Source of the DNA: an uncultured Bacteroides sp.
GTDB taxonomy: Bacteria; Bacteroidota; Bacteroidia; Bacteroidales; Bacteroidaceae
NCBI GenBank assembly: GCA_900557355.1
Contig: USSR01000411.1
Coordinates: 1 to 6,364 of the forward strand
Direction of reading: 5' to 3'
Length of the DNA stretch: 6,364 bases
Shown: positions 1 to 6,364 of the stretch, one piece after another
How positions within the stretch are numbered: position 1 is the first letter of the stretch
Layout: each line of letters begins with the position of its first letter
The notes under the pieces: generated by a model
The model's database searches: none
What the model was told of the DNA's origin: nothing
Seen by the model: only the letters and a program-made list of their open reading frames with translations
Translations under genes and position numbers: made by a program

Positions 1-1218
1 AATCCTGGCTATGCCCCGACTCTGCCACTCTATCAAGAATGGCCGATGTACAGTGCATTACGTGCCGCAAATGCTCCGGGAGAACCTGCTTGGTCGCCTT
101 ATGCTGTAATCAACAAAACGCAGTACGAAGCCATTAAATCCGAAAGCATGATTGAGAATTATAAAGAAGTTGTATTCATAGGAAATCCTACCGGCAAAAT
201 AAAACAACTTTTGGATGCCCAAGGAGTAGTCTTCACTTCAAAGATTACCACTCCCGCCTCACTGCTTTATATTATAGACGCAAGTCAGGCATTAAGTGCC
301 AATACCCGAAAAGAAATACAAAAACATTTGCTCAAAGGAGCGGATATCTGGCTATGGGGACTTGTACCGGAAACCATAAATGAATATAATGAAATTCTGC
401 CTCTTCCAGTAACCTTAGATAGATTGAAACGCTCATCATTCCTTCCTATACAGAAATCATGGATGCGTGGCCTGAATAATTCAGACTTCTATTTCTGCGA
501 ACTTCAAAAAGCAGATGCTTGTGACTACTCACTGAAAGGAACACTTGTAGAAGAAGGCGAAGTCTTGTTAAACGCCTGCAAAACCGACTGGCGTCAATGG
601 AACAAACGTCCGGAGGAAATCAAAACTGCCGGAACAATTCGCAGCGAATACGAATGCACTGCTGCCACTCCTGTGTTTGTTAAATATCAGCACGGTCCTT
701 CTACTTTCTATCTGAACACATTAACCGAATTTGCTAACTCAGAGAAAGGATATAACACTCTAAGCGCTATCTTAAAAAATGCAGGAATTACTTACATTAA
801 ACCGGAAATCAACATCAATGAAGTATTTTTCTTACGTGACGAACAAGTGAATTTTCCGGTAACTGCCAATGAGAAGCTAACGAAAGACGGTGATAGTTGG
901 GTGTTAGAATTCCATGTATTCAGTCCACGTCCGCTAGATGACTTGCTAATAGAGCCGAACATGCCAAAACTCTCTTTGATGTTAAAGGCAAAGAAACGCG
1001 AGCTATTCATCAACAACAAGCCTTACAACAGTGTGTCTCACAACGGGCAAAACGAAATCATATACAAAGAGTTACCCCTATTACAAGGTTGGAACAAACT
1101 AGTTATTAAAATAGGAGCTGAAGACCGGAACGACTTCAGCGGCTTCTTCAAATGTGACAACAAAAAAGATTTTCTTCCATTACTAAAAGCTGCTTTTATC
1201 AACCCGGAAACAAAATGA
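1..1218 (+). CDS. C-terminal part of a large glycoside hydrolase, probably GH2-like (5' end outside window)
   Basis: The frame is open from base 1 and ends at a tandem stop (TGA TAA, 1216-1221), giving 405 visible residues. The ATG at 46 is internal, because the frame continues to the left edge in the same style (..LPLYQEWPMYSALRAAN). Around residues 55-130 an alternating hydrophobic pattern (EVVFIGNPTG, LLYIIDAS, GADIWLWG) suggests a Rossmann or glutamine-amidotransferase-like accessory domain. A beta-rich region follows, and from about residue 274 to the end comes a beta-sandwich-like tail with GWNKLVIKIG at 363-372, a pattern I associate with the C-terminal modules of large Bacteroidales GH2 or sugar-binding hydrolases. 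The catalytic barrel is not in the window, so neither family nor substrate is shown directly. The gene lies 38 bp upstream of the GH92 gene, with no terminator between, so co-transcription is likely. It could instead belong to another multidomain hydrolase family with the same tail. Confidence 0.5.
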   Translation, partial: NPGYAPTLPLYQEWPMYSALRAANAPGEPAWSPYAVINKTQYEAIKSESMIENYKEVVFIGNPTGKIKQLLDAQGVVFTSKITTPASLLYIIDASQALSANTRKEIQKHLLKGADIWLWGLVPETINEYNEILPLPVTLDRLKRSSFLPIQKSWMRGLNNSDFYFCELQKADACDYSLKGTLVEEGEVLLNACKTDWRQWNKRPEEIKTAGTIRSEYECTAATPVFVKYQHGPSTFYLNTLTEFANSEKGYNTLSAILKNAGITYIKPEININEVFFLRDEQVNFPVTANEKLTKDGDSWVLEFHVFSPRPLDDLLIEPNMPKLSLMLKAKKRELFINNKPYNSVSHNGQNEIIYKELPLLQGWNKLVIKIGAEDRNDFSGFFKCDNKKDFLPLLKAAFINPETK

Positions 1219-1256
1219 TAAAGGAATAGAAAACGATTTAAAACAAAAAACATATC

Positions 1257-3515
1257 ATGAAAATAATACATTTTTTAGCTACGATGGCAATCTCCTCCTT
1301 GTTAGGGGCATGCAATGGAGGACAATATATAGTCAACCGGGATCCGGTTGACTATGTTAATCCATACATAGGGAATATCAGTCATCTGCTCGTTCCCACA
1401 TTCCCTACCATTCAATTGCCTAACAGCATGCTTCGTGTCTATCCCGAACGTGCCGACTACACTACCGAACTACTGAACGGGCTCCCTATTATTGTCACTA
1501 ATCACAGAGAACGTTCCGCATTCAACCTTAGTCCTTATCAAGGGACTAATTTAAATCCGATCATTGCCTACAATTATGACAACGAACATCTTACCCCATA
1601 CTCGTACGAAGTGGAGCTGGATGATAACCGTATGAAAGCAGAATATGCCCTTTCGCATCGCTCCGCCCTTTACCGGATAACATTTGAAGCAGATAAACCC
1701 GTTTACATCATTATCAATTCCCGCAATGGCTCTATCCATGTAGGCGAAAACTTCATCAGCGGTCATCAACAGTTAAGTGATAATACCAATGTCTATGTAT
1801 ACATCGAGCCACAAGAAAAACCAGTGAGCACCGGCGTTCTAGAAAATGGCGTTATCGTAGCCAGCAAAGATAATGCCAATGGCACCAATGCTTGTGCGGC
1901 ATGGCGTTTTGCCGACGGAACGACAACAATAAACCTCCGCTATGGCATATCTTTCATCAGTGAAGAACAAGCAGAAAAGAACCTGCGTAGTGAATTAGGG
2001 GATTATGACATAAATAAGCTGGCAGAAACAGGACGCCGGATATGGAACGAAGCCTTAGGACGCATCAAAGTAGAAGGAGGTACTGAAAATGACAAGACCG
2101 TATTATACTCTTCGTTCTATCGTACTTTCGAACGTCCTATCTGTATGAGTGAAGACGGTGGTCTTTATTTCAGCGCTTTTGATGGAAAAGTACATAACGA
2201 CAACGGCATCCCCTTTTATACCGACGACTGGATCTGGGACACTTACCGCGCCGCACATCCGCTCCGTACACTAATCGATCGGAAAAAAGAAGAAGATATT
2301 ATAGCTTCATATTTACGAATGGCCGAACAGATGGGCAACATGTGGATGCCTACTTTCCCCGAAGTAACAGGAGACACACGACGCATGAATTCCAATCATG
2401 CCGTAGCTACTATCGCCGATGCTTTGACAAAAGGACTAAAAGTAGATGCTGCAAAAGCTTACGAAGCCTGCCAGAAAGGAATAGAAGAAAAAACTCTTGC
2501 TCCCTGGTCAGGAGCAGCAGCTGGTTGGTTGGATAACTTCTACCGGGAAAACGGATATATCCCTGCTCTCCGCCCGGGTGAAAAAGAGAATGATCCGAAT
2601 GTGCATCCTTTCGAAAAACGCCAGCCTGTGGCTGTCACTTTGGGAACCAGCTATGACCAATGGTGTCTCTCCCGCATAGCAGAAACACTAGGTAAAAAAG
2701 ATGAAGCTGCGCACTATTTACAATGCTCTTACAATTACCGGAATATTTTTAATGAAGCAACCGGTTTCTTTCACCCGAAAGATAAGGAAGGTAACTGGAT
2801 TGAACCATTCGATTACCGTTACTCCGGTGGTATGGGAGCCCGTGAATATTATGGAGAAAACAACGGTTGGGTTTATCGTTGGGATGTACCCCATAACGTG
2901 GCTGATCTAATCAGTCTCATGGGCGGAAACGAACGATTCATCGCCAACCTCGATCGTACCTTCAGTGAACCATTGGGACGCGGGAAATATGAATTTTACG
3001 CACAATTACCGGATCATACCGGCAATGTCGGACAATTTTCCATGGCTAACGAACCATCTTTACATATACCTTATCTATACAACTATGCCGGTCAACCTTG
3101 GAAAACCCAGAAACGTATCCGCCAAATGCTGAAAACTTGGTTCCGTAACGACCTAATGGGTATGCCGGGTGATGAAGATGGTGGTGGCATGACCTCATTT
3201 GTAGTCTTCTCCTCTCTAGGTTTTTATCCTGTTACTCCGGGATTACCTGTCTACAACATCGGCAGCCCGCTTTTCACAAATACAAAGATTACCCTTGATA
3301 ACGGCTCTATATTTGAAATCGACGCCCAAAATGCTTCCGACGAAAACAAATATATTCAATCTGCCACCCTAAACGGTCAGGAATGGAATAAACCCTGGTT
3401 CAGCCATGACGATCTGAAAAATGGAGGCAAGTTGATGCTGATAATGGGCAACAAACCCAATAAAACATGGGGAAACGGAATGAATGCCGCTCCTCCGTCA
3501 GCAAATTATAAATAA
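1257..3515 (+). CDS. Glycoside hydrolase family 92 lipoprotein (alpha-mannosidase family), divergent
   Basis: The product has 752 residues, the usual GH92 size. The start is supported by a lipoprotein signal peptide with lipobox LGAC and Cys19 as the lipidation site. The residues after it (NGGQYIVN) lack the acidic run of the Bacteroidetes surface-export signal, so a periplasm-facing anchor is the simpler reading. GH92 landmarks appear in order: DYVNPYIG after the signal, WDTYR at 327-331 in the helical barrel, a YGENNGWVYRWDVPHN block, NEPSLHIPYLYNYAGQPWKT around E599, and GDEDGGGM with D639 and D641 followed by a GFYP block. Family knowledge: GH92 enzymes are calcium-dependent inverting exo-alpha-mannosidases. 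From recalled spacing to a characterised member, E534 is the likely catalytic acid and D639/D641 the base pair. Several usually conserved positions differ: the N-terminal glycine-rich segment is replaced, NEPSHH is NEPSLH, and the usual Gln after the DxG is Gly. Linkage specificity is therefore open. Probably in an operon with the hydrolase upstream; a strong hairpin terminator follows. Confidence 0.9.
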   Translation: MKIIHFLATMAISSLLGACNGGQYIVNRDPVDYVNPYIGNISHLLVPTFPTIQLPNSMLRVYPERADYTTELLNGLPIIVTNHRERSAFNLSPYQGTNLNPIIAYNYDNEHLTPYSYEVELDDNRMKAEYALSHRSALYRITFEADKPVYIIINSRNGSIHVGENFISGHQQLSDNTNVYVYIEPQEKPVSTGVLENGVIVASKDNANGTNACAAWRFADGTTTINLRYGISFISEEQAEKNLRSELGDYDINKLAETGRRIWNEALGRIKVEGGTENDKTVLYSSFYRTFERPICMSEDGGLYFSAFDGKVHNDNGIPFYTDDWIWDTYRAAHPLRTLIDRKKEEDIIASYLRMAEQMGNMWMPTFPEVTGDTRRMNSNHAVATIADALTKGLKVDAAKAYEACQKGIEEKTLAPWSGAAAGWLDNFYRENGYIPALRPGEKENDPNVHPFEKRQPVAVTLGTSYDQWCLSRIAETLGKKDEAAHYLQCSYNYRNIFNEATGFFHPKDKEGNWIEPFDYRYSGGMGAREYYGENNGWVYRWDVPHNVADLISLMGGNERFIANLDRTFSEPLGRGKYEFYAQLPDHTGNVGQFSMANEPSLHIPYLYNYAGQPWKTQKRIRQMLKTWFRNDLMGMPGDEDGGGMTSFVVFSSLGFYPVTPGLPVYNIGSPLFTNTKITLDNGSIFEIDAQNASDENKYIQSATLNGQEWNKPWFSHDDLKNGGKLMLIMGNKPNKTWGNGMNAAPPSANYK
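1329..1355. repeat. Perfect 12-bp inverted repeat inside the GH92 coding sequence
   Basis: ATAGTCAACCGG (1329-1340) and CCGGTTGACTAT (1344-1355) are exact reverse complements around a 3-base loop, GAT. The repeat covers codons 25-33, just after the signal peptide and lipobox. In the mRNA it would form a tight hairpin about 72 nt into the gene. No T-run follows, so it is not an intrinsic terminator. It could affect translation or RNA stability, bind a dimeric protein, or be a by-product of coding for VNRDPVDY; the sequence does not decide. Confidence 0.75.
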
Positions 3516-3532
3516 ACGTTATCCGGTCATCT

Positions 3533-3585
3533 AAAATGTCTCAAAATAGAATCTTAGAAATGAATTTTCTATTTTGAGACATTTT
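3533..3585 (+). terminator. Hairpin terminator after the GH92 gene, probably bidirectional
   Basis: Arms 3533-3551 and 3567-3585 form a perfect 19-bp stem with a 15-base loop. The left arm begins AAAA and the right arm ends TTTT, with a further T-rich stretch (GTTTTATT) just beyond, so both directions have a U-rich end. It lies 17 bp after the GH92 stop codon and separates the hydrolase genes from the regulator promoter. Confidence 0.85.
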
Positions 3586-3599
3586 CATGTTTTATTAAA

Positions 3600-3625
3600 G
3601 ATATCCCCTATTTCTTAGGGATATC
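3600..3625. promoter_or_regulatory. Dyad upstream of the regulator promoter: operator or second terminator
   Basis: GATATCCC (3600-3607) and GGGATATC (3618-3625) are exact reverse complements separated by 10 bases. A T6 run follows at 3632-3637, so this may be a backup terminator for the upstream operon. It also covers the region where the -33 element of the candidate promoter at 3639 should lie, which would suit an operator. The two roles are not exclusive. Confidence 0.5.
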
Positions 3626-3638
3626 ATACAGTTTTTTG

Positions 3639-3647
3639 TATTTTTGC
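3639..3647 (+). promoter_or_regulatory. Candidate Bacteroides -7 promoter element of the regulator gene
   Basis: TATTTTTGC matches the Bacteroides primary sigma factor -7 consensus TAnnTTTG plus a pyrimidine. No good TTTG-like -33 element is visible about 20 bases upstream; that position is occupied by the 3600-3625 dyad, which fits a promoter needing an activator. Transcription would start near 3651-3654, giving a leader of about 30 nt before the ATG at 3685. Confidence 0.45.
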
Positions 3648-3664
3648 AATATTTAATTGCAAAA
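3642..3664. promoter_or_regulatory. Perfect 9-bp dyad over the presumed transcription start; candidate operator
   Basis: TTTTGCAAT (3642-3650) and ATTGCAAAA (3656-3664) are exact reverse complements around ATTTA. The left arm includes most of the candidate -7 element and the centre falls at the expected start of transcription, a placement where a bound dimer would block the promoter. The sequence is AT-rich, so part of the symmetry could be chance. Confidence 0.5.
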
Positions 3665-3684
3665 CTGACAGAAGTAGAAGTACT

Positions 3685-6283
3685 ATGAAATATCAACTAC
3701 AAATATTGATTTTTGTCTTGCTCTGCCTGGTAGGCAAATTGGACGCATCTTCCCTATATGATTATGGACTTCATCTCAAGTCTCATACTGTATCAGCAAT
3801 AGAGAGAACCTCTTTATTTCTGGATGACAATCAACCTTTCCCTATAAAAAATGATTTCACAATTTCCTTTCAAATGTATATTCGTGCCAATGAACCGGAT
3901 TTCGGTTCCATTCTCCATTTATATACAAATACCAATCAATATATTCGTTTTTTATTTGTGGCAGGGGGGGGAAGAAAATTTTTCCGAAGAAAGACATTTT
4001 CCCGCTTTAGTACTCAATGAGGGCATTGTTACCATAGACACTCATATCGAACGAGAAAAATGGCTAAATGTTTCTATACATATGCGTTTGAAGGACAATG
4101 TCATTGAAGTAGATTACGACAACAAAAAAATATCAGCCATGGCTCCTCTACAGGGGACAAAAAGTGTTTCAGCCCTATTTGGAAAAATGGAAAGCTATTT
4201 AGCAGATGTGGCTCCCGTTAACTTAAGAAACATAATCGTTATGCAAGATGGAAAACAGACGCGTGAATGGAAGCTGTGGAAACATAATGACGATGTTTGC
4301 TATGATAAAAAGGAAAATGCAATAGCACGTGCGCTTCATCCAATATGGCTGATAGACAACCATATCGAATGGAAACTTATTCATCAAGCCCACATTCCTG
4401 GCAAACTGGATGTATCATTCAATGCTCGTGATGCTTTATTTTACTTAGTCAAACCACAATCCATTGAAGTTCTGGACGAAAAAGGAACATTACAAAAAGA
4501 AATAACGATACGTGGCGGTTTCCCTGCCGTAGAATATCCCAATCATCAATTGTATGACACTTTAACTAACAAGATAGTGTCTTACCATCTCAAAAGGGGT
4601 ATAACTTCTTATTTCTCGTTCGATACCGAAAAATGGAGCAATGAAGAGCGAAACAAAGAGGAAGCCAGCAACTATAATCACGCCAGAACATTTAATCCGG
4701 CAGACTCTTCTTTCTATTTTTTCGGCGGTTATGGTTTTTATCAATACCGTAATGATCTCTTTCAGATGAAGTCCGGAAATTACAAATTAGAACAAGTGAT
4801 ATATGAGCGTCCCCTCTATCCCCGCTATTCCGCCGCCATGACTATAGTAGGCGATGAACTGTATATTTTTGGCGGAAGAGGTAATAAATATGGAAAGCAG
4901 GAGTTGAGTTCACATTTCTACCTCGGGTTATGTGCAATCAACTTGAAAAACAATCGGTCACGTATCGTCTGGCAAAAAAACATGTCCCCAGAAGATGGAA
5001 CCCTTATGGCTTCTTCCATGTATTTCGAACCGTCGGATAGTTCTTTCTATGCCGTTTCAATGAATAAAGGCGGCATATTGTGGAAAATCTCCATGAAAGA
5101 TTCTGTCTACACGGAAGTCTCCAAACCCATACACAACGAATTGAATTATCAAGATTGTGACTTCAGTCTTTATACTTCCCCTTCACATGGTAAATTATTT
5201 CTGGTATTGGATAAAATACAAAATGACCATACACATAATGTAGCCATCTATTCCATCAATATGCCTCTCGTAAACGAAGAAGATATCCGGCAACCGGAAA
5301 ATGAAACATTTACTTCCAGCCGGAAATACTTTTATATTGCCGGAATCTTGTTGCTATTCATTATAAGTGGAACTATATTCTACCGCTCAAAATATAGCAA
5401 AAAGAAAAAAAGTACACCGGTTACTAAAACCAGAGAGGAAAAGTTATCTGTTATAGAAAGTCATATCGATCGGAAACAACCTGAAATACCAGAATATCAG
5501 GTAACACAAGAAAAGAGGCAGGATTTTGAAACCACCCTGACGAGAACTGCCGACTATTATGATCGAAACCGCGCATCTATTTCTTTATTTGGATGTTTCA
5601 ACGTACGCGATAAAGAAGGAAATGACATCACCTCCAATTTTACACCTCGTTTGAAACATCTGCTTATTTTGTTGATACTCTATACAGAGAAAAATCCTCA
5701 AGGTATCCTTGCTAGTAAAGCAACTGAAATACTATGGCCTGACAAAGAAGAAACCGCTGCCCGTAACAACCGTAATGTCAATCTGCGCAAATTGCGGGTA
5801 TTATTAGAAAGCATTGGAGATATGGAAGTAGTGACAGAAAATAACTTCCTGCGCATCAAATGGGGAACAAGCGTATTTTGTGATTATCATACCTTAATGA
5901 CCTGTACCAAACAATTTGAACAAGAGAAAAGTGAAGAATTACTCAACCGGATATTGGAATTGTTATTGTATGGTCCTTTATTGCCAAATACAGTTTTTGA
6001 CTGGTTAGACGATTTCAAGGATGCCTACTCCAGCCATTCTATCGACTTACTAAAGAATTTACTGGAAATCGAAATCCAACGAAATCATCAAGAAATGATC
6101 ATCCGTCTTGCTGATATCATGTTCTTGCACGACCCACTTAATGAAGAAGCATTGGCAGCCAAATGTACCGTACTCTCCGCACAAGGAAAGAAAGGTATTG
6201 CCCGAAATGTATATGACCGCTTCTGCAAGGAATACCGCGACTCTATGGGAGAAAATTATAAAATACCATTTGTTAGTTTATAG
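3685..6283 (+). CDS. Transmembrane Kelch/SARP-like transcriptional regulator, frame broken at a G8 run
   Basis: The start is the ATG at 3685, preceded by purine-rich GAAGTAGAAG and followed by a signal peptide (hydrophobic 5-17, likely cleavage after A21). As written, translation stops at 4018-4020 after 111 residues; the rest lies in another frame up to a TAG at 6281. With one G fewer in 3964-3971 the gene encodes 865 residues, numbered so here. About 24-200 looks like a LamG/concanavalin-type sandwich (GLHLKSH, RTSLFL, KNDFTISFQM). About 205-535 contains Kelch-like repeats, with FFGG at 345-348 and IFGG at 394-397. One membrane helix lies at 548-566, followed by RSKYSKKKK, which places the C-terminus in the cytoplasm. 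From 632 comes a winged helix (ISLFGCFNVRD, ILWPDKEE, RNNRNVNLRKLRVLL at 693-707, a likely recognition helix), then a helical BTAD-like tail. No kinase or receiver domain is present. Role inferred: periplasmic sensing coupled directly to DNA binding near a glycan-degradation operon. Whether the break is real is unknown. Confidence 0.8.
3964..3971 (+). repeat. G8 homopolymer at the regulator frameshift
   Basis: Eight consecutive G follow the GTG GCA codons. The upstream frame carries the signal peptide and first beta strands; the downstream frame, one base along, carries all remaining domains. Removing one G joins them as Val-Ala-Gly-Gly-Glu-Glu and continues in a soluble-domain-like sequence. 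I saw no other G run of this length in the window. Such runs are prone to slippage in replication and to miscounting in sequencing. Confidence 0.85.
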
Positions 6284-6312
6284 GTGTAATTTATAAATAT
6301 ATCAATTAAACT

Positions 6313-6364
6313 ATGCAATATATGCCACAGCCAATTGGTATACTGATCCATTACCGTGCAGAAA
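6313..6364 (+). CDS. Start of a further gene, truncated by the window edge (unrecognised)
   Basis: An ATG at 6313, 29 bp after the regulator stop, opens a frame that runs to the edge: MQYMPQPIGILIHYRAE. A second in-frame ATG lies at 6322, so the start is uncertain. No Shine-Dalgarno sequence, terminator or TAnnTTTG element is seen in the short AT-rich gap, which would allow co-transcription with the regulator. Seventeen residues are too few to assign a family, and the frame could be fortuitous. Confidence 0.35.
   Translation, partial: MQYMPQPIGILIHYRAE

Noticed and set aside
1220..1226. Shine-Dalgarno-like AAGGA after the first gene
   Set aside because: It lies about 30 bases before the GH92 start, too far to position a ribosome; Bacteroides genes often lack a strong site.
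792..1271. Minus-strand reading frames at 792-1019 and 1038-1271
   Set aside because: They lie antisense within the hydrolase gene, have no recognisable domains or start signals, and read as low-complexity shadows of the coding strand.
2342..2910. Short plus-strand frames inside the GH92 gene
   Set aside because: They overlap well-conserved GH92 coding sequence in another frame and show no protein-like pattern.
3685..3732. Lipoprotein signal in the regulator (Cys14)
   Set aside because: The cysteine lies inside the hydrophobic core after only 13 residues, without a convincing lipobox, and a standard cleavage after LDA at 19-21 fits better.
3851..3970. ATG at 3851 as the true start of an 810-residue protein in the downstream frame
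   Set aside because: The segment from 3851 to the G run overlaps the frame that carries the signal peptide and LamG-like pattern, and its own translation looks like out-of-frame sequence. A product from here would lack a signal peptide, yet its domains require export.
3964..3971. Programmed -1 ribosomal frameshift at the G run
   Set aside because: Joining the two frames requires skipping one base (+1) or an equivalent -2 shift; a -1 shift leads to the third frame. RNA polymerase slippage losing one G remains possible but is not evident from sequence.
6108..6296. 62-residue frame overlapping the end of the regulator
   Set aside because: It is an alternative frame of the BTAD-like tail with no ribosome-binding site and no recognisable features.
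6287..6308. TAATT/AATTA symmetry after the regulator as a terminator
   Set aside because: Only five A/T pairs with a long AT-rich loop and no T-run; too weak to support termination.

Overview
The window looks like chromosome of a gut-type Bacteroidales bacterium, most likely Bacteroides or a close relative. The grounds are a carbohydrate-degradation gene cluster with a family 92 glycosidase lipoprotein, start codons without strong Shine-Dalgarno sequences, a TAnnTTTG-type -7 promoter element, and a membrane-spanning Kelch/SARP-like regulator of a type I associate with this phylum. The species cannot be named from the sequence alone.

Layout, all on the + strand. (1) 1-1218 is the 3' part of a large gene open at the left edge, probably the tail of a GH2-type glycoside hydrolase. 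(2) After 38 bp, 1257-3515 encodes a complete but divergent GH92 (alpha-mannosidase family) lipoprotein, apparently in the same operon. (3) The 169 bp of 3516-3684 hold a perfect 19-bp hairpin terminator, then a second dyad, a candidate Bacteroides promoter and a third, perfect 9-bp dyad over the presumed transcription start. (4) 3685-6283 encodes a transmembrane one-component regulator: signal peptide, LamG-like domain, Kelch-like propeller, one membrane helix and a cytoplasmic winged helix with a BTAD-like helical tail. (5) From 6313 a further reading frame starts and runs off the right edge.

The main anomaly is in the regulator. Its frame is broken at a run of eight G (3964-3971). As written, translation from the signal-peptide start stops at 4018-4020 after 111 residues. 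With seven G the gene reads through as one 865-residue protein. This may be an on/off slippage switch, a recent disabling mutation or a homopolymer error in the assembly; the sequence alone cannot decide.

Working model (inference): the two hydrolases trim a mannose-containing or related glycan in the periplasm or at the outer membrane. The regulator senses a glycan or cell-envelope signal through its periplasmic domains and controls this or the adjacent locus, much as hybrid two-component systems control polysaccharide utilization loci, but with its DNA-binding domain directly behind the membrane helix.
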